From the NCBI GenBank assembly GCA_037447655.1, contig JBBHKE010000055.1, positions 60,001 to 124,000 on the forward strand: 64,000 nt of DNA. The letters are read 5' to 3'. Positions within the stretch are counted from its first letter, which is position 1. Every line of letters starts with the position of its first letter. Below, in pieces: positions 24,501 through 40,517 of the stretch. Origin of the DNA: Zygnema cylindricum (Eukaryota > Streptophyta > Zygnematophyceae > Zygnematales > Zygnemataceae). Below the pieces are notes generated by a model. It made no database searches, was not told the DNA's origin, and saw only the letters and a list, made by a program, of their open reading frames with translations. The position numbers were made by a program, and so were the translations under genes.

Positions 24501-27500
24501 ATTGTAGAATTGTCGCATTGAATCAAATGAATTTGAGAGTTTAAACTTTTTTTTTTGTTATTGTAAGCTGATCCTAAGCCAAAGCAAAACAAATGGGGTT
24601 CAAGTTGTTCCATTGTTTTTCACGATGTAAAAGATTGTAGGGACTAGGTTAATCAAAGTGTACTTGAAGTGAATGTATATGGATTCAAAAAAACTTGAGT
24701 GAACTATATTGACTTTAATTCGATCGAATATAAGTTCACTTGAGTGAATCAAACAGGTTTCAAGTGAAAAAGAGTTTGCTAACTGTTGACTTTTTTATAT
24801 GTTGTTGTTGTTGTTGTTGTTTGTCACAGGCAGCACGATTGAAGAAGGCGGCTGTTGACTATGCAAATTCTTTACTGGAAGCTCTTATGGGAGGTGTTGA
24901 CTTTTTGCTGACTTTTCTTGATTCAAGTAGTGGTTTACGGGGACTTTCTATGAAGGTTAGACAAAATCCTTGTCATAATCTTCCGTCTGCTTTTTGGTCG
25001 TTGATTGCCATTCATTATATTGCTGGCTTAATTTGTTAGTCAAGTTGGTCAATATTATCATTGGCTCGTATTACGCGCTGCAGATGTAAATTGGTCATGT
25101 TCACGGCTTTATAAGAAACTTCAACCCGTATAAAATTTTCCATCAAGTCTTTTACTCGACCATATGGCTTATTCTAGTGCAGAATCCACAGACAGATTCT
25201 CAACCATTGATGTGTGTTTCTGTGCTGCTGAGGTAATGTTTGTACTTGCTTGCACAGCATCGGTGACAGCAAGCGTGACAGGCTGTCAAAAATTGTGGAC
25301 ACAGCCGAATTTGGCCTCTCTGAAATCTGTCGAATGGTCTCAAAACTCATCTGGTGCTTTACGGATAAAACTGATTTATTGCTTTCCATACGCGCACATA
25401 TCCTTATATAGCTAAGCTGGTTAGCAAGGTGAAAAAAAAACATGAGTGTTTGATAAAATAATGCTTTTGATGATAACTGGTTAAACTTTTGCTTTGCCCT
25501 TCTTTCTCGTTGCTTCGTTCCTTTTTTGTAGTTGGAAGTTCATCATGCAGCGATGTTGATGATGTATTTGCGAACAATCGGTTCCGTGAAGCAGAAACAT
25601 GTGACCAGTGCAATGTTGCCGGGAGATGAGAGTCAGCCGCACAAAAACGACCTCAACAGGTGATGGAAAGCATTTTGGAATATGTAAAAAAGACTACGAA
25701 GATTTGGAGTCGTATATTTTTACTTTTTGTGATCCCTTATTTTTCTGCTTCCCTGTTCTTTTCGTGCATGCTGTTCTCCTTGCAATGTGGTTTTTGCTGG
25801 GGAGCTGAAGGCCTGCATTTTTATTTTCCAGGAATTTATACAAGTATACGAAATAGTTTTTTGCTGATGTTTTCTTGATTTTTCTATCAAAGCATTCCGT
25901 GTTTTTGTATTTTAGTTCATCTGTGTGTTATTTTTTGCAAGTATTGCAATAGGGGTTCAGGCACCTTAGAAGAGGAAAAGATGTCTAGCTGTTGATGGTA
26001 AAGGTTTGTCTGCTTGCTTGTGGACAGTTTGGAAAGAGCTCTCCACAAACTGACAGCCTTAGTTTCTGTTCTCAACAACATGGAACCTGTTACAATTGTC
26101 GGGAGGGTATTTGTTCCTCGAGAGGTAACTTCAGCTGAGTTTCTGTTGTGTAAAATTATCATATGTTCTTTTTTGTTTGTTTTTTTGAGTTGGCCACTGT
26201 TTACTGTTTTGTGTTTGTATATTGTTTGGTCGTTTAGCCTTTTTTTGTTATGGTTGTGATGGTTTTCCTTTGATGTTTGTTCTACTTATAGATTATATGC
26301 GTGGGTTAGGTTGGTCAATTTTTGTTTTAAAATCATTTTTATGTTTGCAAATGTCAACCAATTTTTACTGGTCTTTTTTAGGGGTGGCATCCGTTAACCA
26401 GGAGTCTTTATCAATTCCTTTTTTCATCTATCCTTTGGTCATGTTTTCTCATTTTGTTATTTCCTTCTTTTCTTTTGCCTTCTCGGTTCCTTGTTTGCAC
26501 TTTTTCTTCTTATATTTTCCTTCCCGCTTTTCTCCTTTTTTTCAACAGTACCTCAGAGAACGAATCGCAACCAACATTCGAAAACACATCCGGGATTCTA
26601 TTGAATCCAATGGAGATTTCAATTCGCCGTCAAAATTTGAACTCAGTTTAAACCAATATACCGCTCTGCTCCATGTAATAGATCAGCATTGTAACACTGA
26701 CCTGACAAATACTCTTAGAGAAACTCTGCTTTTTGAGTCCTTCACCGGACCAATGAGAGACCTTCACCAAGTGGGGGTTCAAATCGCTAATTCAAATACC
26801 CCAATGGTAGAGATTTTTAATAAATCGATCATACAAAATATAGTATGTGATTCTAAAAACCTCGGCGTAGTATTTTCTCCCTTTGAGAGATCTTTCCACA
26901 GTACTGTTCCCATCCAAGGAGGATTAGAAAAACTCTCTCTCTCAGTACCAGATTTAGAATCGTTTGTGAGAAATTTTGGACCTTACGGAGTCGATAAAGT
27001 CACTTTGGAACTTAAGGAAATTCTTACAGTTTTATTAACCCGTTTTGAATCAATTCTACGTGAAAATAAAGCTTCTTTGATAGCACTCGCGGCAAATATG
27101 CACCAGGAACAAAATAGGCGAATATGTCTTGAGAAAATTTCGAATTTGGAGCTTTCGGTCGCTATTTGTATTCAAGTAGGTCACTGTTTGACTTTTCTTG
27201 ATCTTCTCTCGGATGCTTCCTCCCATGTACTCCAAAAAAGCACTCCTCTCATTTTTACCACTCTTCAATCTATGGCAATGTATGTGCCACGTGGAGCACC
27301 AGAAAACGGACATGTGGCACAAATAAGACGAATTGCGGGAAGAGTGGGAGCTATGAGAAAGACAGAAAATACTTCTCCTGATATTCTATCGATTCTTCTC
27401 GATATAGGAGGTGTGGGAGATTCTACATGGGCTTTGCTACCATATTTTTTTGGAGCTTTTATGACTTCGGAGGTTTGGAAAGGCGCATTTTTTAATTGTG

Positions 27501-29513
27501 TGACCGGTGGATTCAGTAATAATGTAAATTGTCTAGCAAGGTATGGTTTTTTTTCTTACTTCGGAAAAAAAATTGTGGATTCTGTTTTTTTAGATATTCA
27601 TTCACCAAGAGAGACAGCTGTTTACATGAAAGAAGTGAGGAAAATTGGGATGTATCTAATGTCAATATGTGGGTAATTTTTCTCTAACTTGTTGGTTTAC
27701 ATCCGTATTTCTAAAAGAAAACCAAAGCTTCTATCTGGATGCGGTTGATGTCTGGAGTTAGTTTTAAGGTCTTATAAACATAAACATTTTTCACAATAGC
27801 AACTTTAAATGGGTGTTCTTACGACAATTGTGAAACTGAAGGATATCTCCCGATGAATAAGGAACAAAAATATTTGAAGATAAGTATGAAATTTAACCGC
27901 AGAAGCCTGAAGTATCTCTAAAAATACCCAAAAATATTGTAAACTATCCTGCAAATAATTTAAAATAAGTCAAAAAAATTATTCGGATGTTGCGAGCAGG
28001 AAATTTAACTACTGTAAAATGTGTAATTCTCCTCTCCTGTCCTTCTCCTTGTCCCCCTCTTCCTTGCTCTCTCGTTCTTCTCCCTTCCCCCCTTTCCCCC
28101 CTTCGTCCACCTCTCCTGTGTCTCCCTCTAGGTCCATCCACTCCCTCATAGAGGGGTCTGAAAACGCGGGCTCTGAAAGGAGAGACCTGAAGAGAGAGCT
28201 CCTTGCCCAGCAGAGAGCTGCGCGAGGGAAGACAGCTTATGGGGATGGATATGAGGAGGAGGAGATGGGGAGTACCGCCTCACTTGAGGATACTATTCAG
28301 AGGAGAATGCAGATTTTCGTCCAATGCGGAGCTTGCCATGTGCTTTCTGATTGGGAGAAGGACCCCAGGTGGGAGCGAGCAAATTAAATAGAAGCATACA
28401 TATCTCCTTCACTTCATTCGATACATCTGTAAATTGGGTGTTTTGTCTCCAATTCACTTTTCTTTCTTGGATTTTTTTCCTGCTAAATCTGTTAAATCCC
28501 ATTTTCTTGTTCATCTTTTTTCTCTGCCAGAATGTTTTCTGTCTAGCATTTTTTTTGTCTTAAAAAACCGGTCCTTTTGTAAGTAAAATTCTTCTAAAAA
28601 AAATCCTTCTAATTTTTTTTTCCTCTCTGTTTCTTGCAGGTCCCCAATTTTATCGCAGACGATTTTTCTGGACCAGCTTTGTGAATTTTCACAATACCTC
28701 CCAAGAAGTATCTTAGAGGCTCATATTCCTAGAACACTAATAAAATCGTCATATCAAAAATTTCATCTAGAAAAGACGTCTTCAGAAACTTCAAATCTTT
28801 CTGTTGAGGCTCGAGGACCAACTGCCGCCCTTCATCTTGCAGATTTATTTCCAAACTTGATGAGAAAAAGAGACGTCGAAGAGAATTTTTTTCCAAACCG
28901 CTCAAGTTCCAAGATTTCTCGGTATTATTCTGAACCATTGGGACTTGGGGAACTCATTGAGGAATCTTATGGAATGAGAGGCAGTCGTAAAACTGAGGAG
29001 GAGAATGGAAAGAATGAGAGAGGAAATGAAGATAGGGAGGAGAAAAGAACAAAATCGGGGTCCTTTTTTTCAGGGCAGCTACCATTTAATCTTTCGAGAA
29101 AAAATAGTCAACGAAATGAAGAGGAATTTCAATCTCCAGAGAAAAACAAATCAGATTTTGACGCTCGACAAGCTAGAAGGAGAGGAACAGGATTGATTCC
29201 TCCAAATTCTTCTCCAGCAGAAGATGCTAAAGCTCCAAGAGGGAGAGAAAAAGGGCGATCAAGAGTTCGTTCTCTCTCTTGGGGCTCGGTGGAGAATGCT
29301 GTACCTCCTCGAGGTGGGAACAAAAAGGAATCAACGGAACCATCGGAAGTTGAACCAGTACAGGTATCTCAAGCGGAAGAGGATGATTTTGTTTTGAAAA
29401 TTAAGAGTTTGAAAACTCTTATGCTACCTCGACGAAGACTTGCAGACAGCGATGGAGAACCTTCTCCTCCAGCTCGACGACTGCCGCCAACTATAGAAAA
29501 CTATGAGATTTAG
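12551..29513 (+). CDS. NAP1: NAP1 (Nck-associated protein / HEM family), SCAR/WAVE complex subunit
   Basis: Exons: 12551-13027, 13335-13409, 13982-14062, 14671-14751, probable 18-nt microexon 14970-14987, 15192-15250, 15551-15635, 16558-16677, 17639-17743, 18251-18295, 18476-18618, about 19258-19418, 20183-20302, 20992-21070, 21346-21500, 22327-22496, 22693-22774, 23324-23434, 24830-24955, 25532-25659, 26028-26124, 26549-27540, 28132-28368, 28640-29513; roughly 1,540 residues. Collinear landmarks of plant NAP1/GNARLED: KFPEHPRRLQLEK, LHGFMELFCSFIRV, VIPLFRDE, LAPNIS, ELLWYFQHAG, SMFGAQGFPQHCPSWMS, VLNNMEPVTIVGRVFVPRE, YLRERI, ESFTGPM, ALLPYFFGAFMTS, GGFSNNVNCLAR, IFLDQLCEFSQYLPRSI. The family protein pairs with SRA1/PIR121 and links Rac/ROP signalling to SCAR and ARP2/3 actin nucleation. 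The last exon adds a long disordered Arg/Ser/Glu-rich tail. All phases agree except at the exon starting near 19258, where a canonical AG gives the wrong frame. The microexon's donor (GTTGCC) is weak. Confidence 0.95.
16796..17420 (+). repeat. Tandem duplication of a roughly 275 bp unit in a NAP1 intron
   Basis: Unit 1 (about 16796-17072) and unit 2 (about 17092-17362) agree closely throughout. Shared blocks include TTGGATTGTACGA, GAGTAGAAGG, GTAAAGTTCTTCAGAATAC and CATGTCTTTGCATGTGTAAA. A third, partial copy of the unit's end (about 17365-17420) leads directly into the tetranucleotide tract. Each unit ends in AAACTACCTA-type sequence. Confidence 0.85.
17424..17585 (+). repeat. (CTAC)n tetranucleotide microsatellite
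   Basis: About 160 bp of CTAC units, interrupted once by GT near 17462 and decaying to CCAC variants at the end. It lies in the NAP1 intron just before the exon at 17639 and follows the tandem units that end in CTACCTACC. Its Tyr-Leu-Pro-Thr reading frames are artefacts. Confidence 0.95.
19407..19740 (+). repeat. Degenerate short repeats starting at a NAP1 splice donor
   Basis: Loose repeats of a 20-24 nt unit containing CCCAAACATGTTGG or ATATGGCCCAAACA recur at about 19407, 19427, 19450, 19593, 19620 and 19690. The first unit is inside the exon, in the codons for the conserved LAPNIS. The array runs through the splice donor at 19419 into the intron. Confidence 0.6.
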
Positions 29514-30275
29514 TTTATTTTTGGTCCTCTGAGGCTTCCCATTCTTTCTCAATGTGATGAACTGCTCAAGATTATAATGCTTGGGCTTATTCTTTAGGTT
29601 TATTTGTTTTATTAATTGATAAGCACATATGTCTCTGATGGAGTTCAAGTTTAGGTTGTCCCATCCATATGCATTTTGGATGTTTGTCTGTAGGGATAGA
29701 AAAAAAGGGTGATTAGAGTATTGAAAAAGATGGATCTACAAAACGGAAGTTTACTAAATAGTTTTGCTGGTTGTACAAATAAAGTGCTTTGCAGCCTGTA
29801 ACGGATAGTTTATGCTGGCAGTTAAAAAAATTACGAATAGAATTTATGCCCAATGAGGACTGTAAATAGTTCCACGAAAATCATCTCTGTGTTTTTGTCA
29901 GTGTTTTGTCAGTGTAACTGGCAACCATCCAATTTCTCATGCAGAACGAAAAATTTGCTCTGTTAACCATAATTAGTTTGAACGACTAAAAATATATGTG
30001 TGTGTTAGAAAGGGTTCTTTGAAGACTTAATTGTCCACGTGTTATTACTTTTGCCATAGATCTTCGATTATTTTCCTAGACAATGTTCTCAGTTCAGAAA
30101 ATTGGGCTGCTGTAGTTCTTTTCTTTGGTTTAGTTTATTAAGAGGCAATGCACTGATTGAAAGCCATAGTAGGTACACGTGTGAGGTGAAGGGAGGACTA
30201 AAATGAGCGTAAATATTTGTCCTTTGTAATTTGTGTGAACTACACGGTTTGAAAATTCTGAACCGCTGAACCGAC

Positions 30276-30442
30276 CAGCCCAAATCCTTAAACAGCTAAT
30301 TATCCTCAAGAACCTAAACGATATGCAAAAACGCCAAAATTTCTTAAAAAATTAACGTACAGCCCAAATCGTTAAACAGCTAATAATCCTTGAAAACCTA
30401 AAAGAAATGCATAAACACCAAAAAATCTTGAAACTTATCTTG
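30276..30442 (+). repeat. Two-copy tandem repeat, unit about 84 bp
   Basis: Both copies begin CAGCCCAAATC-TTAAACAGC and continue through TAATxATCC, a CTTGA- or CTCAAGAACCTAAA block and AAxACxCCAAAA. They differ by scattered substitutions. No coding role. Confidence 0.75.
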
Positions 30443-30874
30443 ACAAATTTTACGCACTATGTTCATCATTGTATAGCAGTAAGCTATTTTTCTGTGCTTT
30501 TATTCACACGTACCTTCATAACAGGCACCAGGCAGGCAGGTAGGCAGGCAGGTACCTTCTTCAATATCCAGTATTGAGTGTAGAATAATCCCATAACAAA
30601 TTATGAGTATTATTAAACAACATATACAACAAGCCCTATCACCTGTTTTAATCGATTGGTCACTATATACAGTGCTCGCACCTTAATGATATACCGTACC
30701 CTGTCAAGACCTTTTTCAGTGAACAGGCTTACCTGGTCCAGTTGGCATCTTTCAACAAATCCATGCACATTGTAGGAGAGGGAGAGGACGAGGGAGAGGG
30801 ATTGAGAGATCGAGAGAGGGAAAAGGAGATAAAATCAGCTAAAGGTTGAGAGGGAGGAAAACATGTAATATGAC

Positions 30875-31653
30875 CATAGTTGTTCAAATCGTGCGATTTT
30901 TTCAATTTTTGCGATTGAAACGTATAATTCGTGACTTTTGAAAAAATCGCAAAAAAAGCAATGTACTTTCTGTCCGGCAAACTGAACGGGCAGTTTACGG
31001 GAAAGTACAATAGTTTCCGTAAAATGTACGTTCATTTACGGAAACGTACGGAATTATAATTAAAAGATACGTCGCAGTTATAATTACTTTCTGTCCAGTG
31101 AACTGAACAAAAATATCACGGAACATGTACGTCATTTCATCAAAAATGTACGGACATTTTCGAAAAGAGGCGTTGAAATGTCACACTATTTTCGCGCATT
31201 AAGTTTGAAAAATGTACGGGCGTCTTCTTCATTTTTTTTTTGAAAGAAGCCGCCATGGAATGTTGAAAACGAAACCGCAAGGAAGCCGCCTCCCTATAAT
31301 CTACCATGGGTGTCAGTCAGATCAGATAGACAGACTTTAACAAAATGTTTCCCTATACAACATTTGAACATGAAACTGCAATATTTTCGAAACTATGATT
31401 TTCACTTAACCCGCTACCAGTTGATAAAGGAGGTTGGATGCACATGAAGTGTGTGACATATATTTAAATAATAATTGACAAAAACCTTACAAACTGCGTT
31501 ATATGTAATTTTTTGTTTGTTTTACATGTACGAAATTGTACGGATGAAAATTCATTAACGATTTTTAACGATTTGTTCAAAACGTTCAATGCGTTCGTTA
31601 CCTATAATTCGTCGCGATTGAATCGTTCGCACTAAACGCTATGAACAACTATG
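30875..31653. mobile_element. 779-bp non-autonomous hAT-like element with intact target-site duplication
   Basis: The ends are CATAGTTGTTCA and its exact inverse TGAACAACTATG. They are flanked by a perfect 8-bp direct repeat AATATGAC at 30867-30874 and 31654-31661. An 8-bp duplication is the hAT hallmark. Subterminal regions carry repeated GTGCGATT, TGCGATTGAA and TCGCGATTGAA words, as expected of transposase-binding sites. No transposase frame is present, so movement would need an enzyme supplied elsewhere. Confidence 0.85.
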
Positions 31654-32883
31654 AATATGACCATAAGACCCATATTGTATTGGTCCCAAAATGAAGAATA
31701 ATTGTAACAGGGTTGAGTTGCACATCGATCGATAGAGAATTAAACGACATGTCTAAATTTTGAAAAACATTCGGACAATTTTTTTTTTTTCCGTGAGTTT
31801 TGAGGTATTTTTTATTCAAACCGTCAGATTTGGACGATTGGACGGTCGTTAACACAACTTACAATAGGACTTACGTCCGCGTTTTTTTTTTTTCCGGGTT
31901 TTTTTTCCCGCGGAATGTCATCCTACGCCGTGTCAGTTCGCTAAAATAATTCGTCCGGCGGCGTGCTATGTACTATGATGATACGTCAGTTTCGTACGTT
32001 CGTACAAGAGTGTGCACAACGCACACACATACAGTATGCCTACTCTGCGCGAGTTTTGTGTCAAGTTTTGTGCGCCTACCAAAGGCCTAGCATAAAAACG
32101 CCTACTTTTGAACTATGGCTAGGATATGACATTCCCGCCTGAAATAATGTTGATAACATGTCAACGTACAAGCCACAAAAGACGCACAAATTGGCGCTAA
32201 GTGGCCAAAATGTGAATGGATTTTTTATTTCAACAACTATACAAAAATTTGTGGTGATAAAACCAAATTAGCCTTTACACTTATTTTTCTTCTACTCTAA
32301 TAACTATGAGCGGGTAAGCGCGAGATTGCGACTCTCTACAGATTGCACACGTGTCGTAATTCGCACGGGCCACATTGAGGCGCCAACAGATTCTGCAAGT
32401 TACATGGAAGCGCTGAACTTTGACCGAGATTTACGCATTGTAATAGCGACCCGAAGGACGGCCGCGATCCAAGCTGCCAAAGCGTCTACTCGAAAAGCGT
32501 GCAAATGTTTTGATACAGTACGAAAAAATAAAGGACACTCCAAAATTACAGGTGCATAGAATGAATTTCGTAAAACAGTCTTCGTGGTTTGCCACGTTTT
32601 GCCATGTCAGCTCCAATTGGTCTCATGGACACTTGTCGACCCGTAATCTGCAGGTTTTACTTCCATGGAGATTCGCCCTCGGCGCTAGCGCGCAACGAAA
32701 CCGTGCGCATGCGACAGGATCCCTCAAATAGTGTCGAAGCCTCGCAATAAAGTACACTTCGCTCTTGCTCAACCTCGTTCGTGATTGGACCGCCTTCACG
32801 CCCGAAACCGACCGTACCCTATTGTCGGTCCGTGCACCCCCGCAATTTTCTGAACCACACGTACGGACGCAGCCTCGCATTCC

Positions 32884-32892
32884 CATATATAG
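32884..32892 (+). promoter_or_regulatory. Candidate TATA box of the carboxylesterase gene
   Basis: CATATATAG lies about 200 nt before the ATG at 33094. Transcription starting some 30 nt downstream would give a leader of about 180 nt containing the (GA)n tract. Inferred from sequence only. Confidence 0.4.
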
Positions 32893-32998
32893 TGCGTCAT
32901 TCCCTTCATTATGCATCCGAATTCCCGCGTCAGCTCACTGCATCGCGACAAACTACAGTACCCTGCTCAATTGTTACCTCAGACGCGAAACAGAGTGC

Positions 32999-33000
<2 letters not shown>

Positions 33001-33054
<54 letters not shown>
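33001..33054 (+). repeat. (GA)n microsatellite in the predicted 5' leader
   Basis: About 27 GA units end 40 nt before the carboxylesterase start codon. The tract probably lies in the transcribed leader. Confidence 0.9.
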
Positions 33055-33060
<6 letters not shown>

Positions 33061-33093
33061 GAAGCAGCGAGAAGCAAGGAAAGCCTAAAAGCT

Positions 33094-37251
<4,158 letters not shown>

Positions 37252-39424
37252 ACAGGAAAAGAACAAAATAGGAGAAAATTAAAAGATCAGTGTGGTACTA
37301 AAATTCAGAAGTTAATATCGTTCCAAAAATGTGAATCCGTTTGTCAGTGTATATTTAGATTGTTTTGTGCATAGTCCTTTTTGATGCTCGATGTACAGTA
37401 TCTTAGAAAGCAAAAAGTAGAGGTGATTTTGTTGTGCAGATTAATGTCACTTTTTTGTGCTCCCTTTATTTCCTTAGTTTATTAATTTGTCGTGAAAAGA
37501 AAACCGAAGTAGATGAAGGAAAATGTGGCACAAAGTTTTCAGAATCATGCTGCTGGAAACTGATTTAAAATCGGCTTATTTGTGTAAATGAGGTGTAGAC
37601 TCTCTAAAGCTTAAATTCTATTTGTATTTATTGTTTCCTTAAGCAAATTTAACGGACAAATTTCAGTGTAAGATTTGTTTTGACCATCCGTAATTGAATG
37701 GTCTTTGAGCATTTGAAAGGGGAATCATACACATGATTGTAAGTATGAAATGCTTCTCATGCTCATAGAGTTGCTGCTCTGTGCTTTCTAATTTTTTTCC
37801 TTGCTCTATGCTTGCGAATTTGAATTAACTTTTCAACAGGAGAGATTATGTAGTTAAAATACATACATAAAAATAAGATGTTCTGGCAGGATTTGAGATG
37901 TTAGTTTCGTATACCACTACACACTAAACCAAGTAGGAAATTGGAACTACAGGCTATTGTAGGAACTGCAGAGAACGTAGGAAGCACAAAGTATGCATGT
38001 TTTTTGTTTTTTTGAATAGTTTAAGTGGGAACTGCAGACTTTGTCGGAATCGCAGAGTATGTTTTTTTTGTTATTTTTTTATTTCCTTACTTTTTTTTAT
38101 TATTTTATTTCATCGTTGTCGTGTATGCTCTTGCTCACTTTTGTTCTCCAAGAAACACAGGTGTTGTTGTTTTGTGTCATTTTGCAACCATTTGGACTTT
38201 GGCGTGATGGCCAATGCCGTAAAAGAAGGATCCGCGAAGGAGTGAAATATAATAAATGGGCTATGACTGGCCAGATCATCAATCTCCTACTAAAACTTTC
38301 CGCCACGGTTTTCAGATTCAGTTTTTTGCCCATTTCACGTTTAACCGTTAACTAGATTATCCGTACTCAAAATAGAGAGCTCTGAAAATGTCTCCTTTTA
38401 TACCAAAATTAGTTCTTTTAATTTGCCCCTTTCGGGCTGACCTGATTTGTAAGAGTCAGACGATTCCACCTTTCAGTTCCTTCTTTGTAAAATAGTTTAA
38501 TAGAAAGAATAACTAGCTACAGGCGACATAAGACATAATGGAAGTTCAGCAATTCTGTTTGGTGTTGCAACTACGACGATGACAATTGCCTAAGGAGGAA
38601 TATTGAAGCCCTCCACAATAACGGTTCATTCCTACCCCTTTCCCAAAAGTGATGGAGGAGAGGGAGAAGGAGAGGGAGAGGGAGAGGGAGAGGGAGAGAG
38701 GAGAGAGGAGATAAAGAAAACATTGGTACAACAATGCCAAACCTACTCACTCTAATGAGTGTGGAACACAATGAATGGTGGTGCTGCTACATTCTGTAAG
38801 GAAACTAAGCTGGAGGGTTCCAAACAAAAGAAGAAAAGGAAAAAGACGTGATCTTCAGAACGCAAAAGGGAAAACTTGGAATCGTAAAATCGACTTTGTA
38901 GGAAACTGCAGTTCTGAGAAAAAATTACTCTGCCGGCTGGAATATTTGAGTTTTTGAGAACAAAATTAAAATTTGAACTACAAACGGATCCCAGAATCAG
39001 ACCAGAGAATCACCTCTTTGCATTAAATTAGGTTTTTAGGAAAGGGAAATTTTGCATGTTGGTACCCGGGGAAAAAATTTGAGGTTAGAACCACAAAATT
39101 TGAAGCACAGACTTTCGGAAAGAAATAGGCTAGGATTTTGAAGACGGAATTAGTTCCCAAACTTCAAAAGAGAAAGATACAGATTCCTAAGAGATTCCAA
39201 AATTGCATCATTGCATGGGCATTGAAATGATATTTTCGATAAGATCAAGGAATTCGAATGCAGTAATAGGGACTTGGGAAAGGAATTTAAGGTTAGCTGC
39301 AATTCAACGTCCAATATTTTGCAGAATCTAAAGGTAAGAAATGTAAGACAAAATCGCGTCATTGCCTAGCCAATAGAAGTGATATTGGCTGGAAGACCAA
39401 GGAATTCGAGCATTAACCTATAAA
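37252..39424. other. Intergenic region after the carboxylesterase
   Basis: No supported gene. Contains a T-rich stretch (38000-38110) and a GGGAGA hexamer array at 38654-38711. The word GGAACTGCAG and close variants recur near 37955-38055. Short frames here lack any family signal. Confidence 0.5.
38654..38711 (+). repeat. (GGGAGA)n repeat
   Basis: Runs of GGGAGA and GAGAGGA units between the carboxylesterase gene and the retroelement remnant. No coding role. Confidence 0.85.
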
Positions 39425-40517
39425 TTAGAATTGTGCCGATTCTTTCCACCCTTGTTACGAAATTCGTTGAGCGTGTCCAGGAATTGATTTCCGATCCAGT
39501 TGTCGCCGCCATTAAATCCAAGCTTCTCGAGGCGCTTCCCTCTGATTCTTCGCGTGCCCGTCTTTTCTCTTGTGGTGGACCTGGTTCTGTGTCTTGGCTA
39601 TTCGCTACACCTATTTTGTCCTCTCTTCGATTCTCTCCTGCTCAGTTCACCACCGCCCTCCCGTTTCGCCTGGGCCTCCCCCATCATCCTTTACTTGGCT
39701 CTCTAGTTTGCGCTTGTGGTCGTGTCTTGGGGCCCGATGGTGTCCATTTGCTAGAATTGATCCAGGCGCACGACACTATTCACGACGCTGTTGCGACTAT
39801 CGCTTTGGAGGGGGGCTTTTCTGCGTGTTGGGAGGTTTCTCATATTATTCCCTCAAGCCGGATCGATCTTGTTTTTCTCGATGGTGCTCGTCGCATTTTT
39901 GGTGATATTGTTTTGGCGAACTCTACTTCGGCAACAGTCGTTGGTCAGGCGGCTCGACATGTTGGGGTGGCGGCTCGTGATGCTGCTAAGGTGTAGGAGC
40001 GTGATTATGCCCACCGGGACCCTATGGATGTCTTTATTCCGATGGCGGTCGATATCTTTGGTTGTTTGGGTGTTGCGTTGGATGAGTTTCTCCGTACTTG
40101 TGCTCGACGTGCTTTCGAGTGACGAGGACCTAGGAGCCCTCTTCCTTTGGTCCTTACTTCTTTTTATCGTCAGCAGTTATCTGTGACTTTACAGCGAGTG
40201 CAGGCTTCTATTCTTCTTCGATCAACTATTGCGGTTATGGATCGTCGACGTGTTCCGGAACTCCCTCAACGTGCTCCCCCGGCTGGGGGGACTTACGGGG
40301 TTGCTTTTCGTAGATATTTAATTGAGTTGGGGTTAGGGTTGTAGTTTTGGTTTAGTGAGTTGATGTGCTTCTCATTTTGAGTTTGGGTGCTTTTTTTCTA
40401 CTTGCCATTTTTATGTGTTCACGTTGCTTTGTTTTCTGCTTGTAGTTTTTCAGTTTTGGCCATGCCACCCCTTTTGTACCCCCAGACTCAGATGGTTTAC
40501 CATCGTGCTTTTTAATC
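39425..40517 (+). mobile_element. 5'-truncated retroelement copy (Pol C-terminal tail plus 3' untranslated region)
   Basis: It contains the broken reading frame described separately, followed by about 170 nt of T-rich untranslated sequence ending in GACTCAGATGGTTTACCATC. That end is shared with 4071-4308. The 5' end is missing, as usual for non-LTR elements. No poly-A tail and no target-site duplication could be recognised, so exact borders are uncertain. The terminal GATGGTTTACCATC forms a small perfect hairpin. Confidence 0.65.
39434..40342 (+). pseudogene. Retroelement Pol C-terminal region, two in-frame stops
   Basis: A single reading frame continues for about 300 codons except for a TAG at 39994 and a TGA at about 40117. 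Key pieces are FSCGGPGSVSWLFATP, ALPFRLGLPHHPLLGSLVCA with CGRV following, an HDTIHDAVATIA block, FIPMAVDIFGCLG, and YRQQLSVTLQRVQA. From memory, this CxCG...HDxIxDA arrangement with a C-terminal FxPxAxxxxG block is found after the reverse transcriptase domain in non-LTR-type elements of plants, algae and oomycetes. No reverse transcriptase catalytic motif is in the window. The frame carries stops and has no start or upstream domain, so it is not functional. Confidence 0.7.

Larger units (their letters stand above)
29514..33093. other. Intergenic region between NAP1 and the carboxylesterase
   Basis: Contains an 84-bp tandem duplication (30276-30442), a short AGGC/AGGT array (about 30528-30553), a 779-bp hAT-like element (30875-31653), and the carboxylesterase promoter near its end. 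From about 32300 onward the sequence is GC-richer. No protein-coding exon could be supported. Confidence 0.6.
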
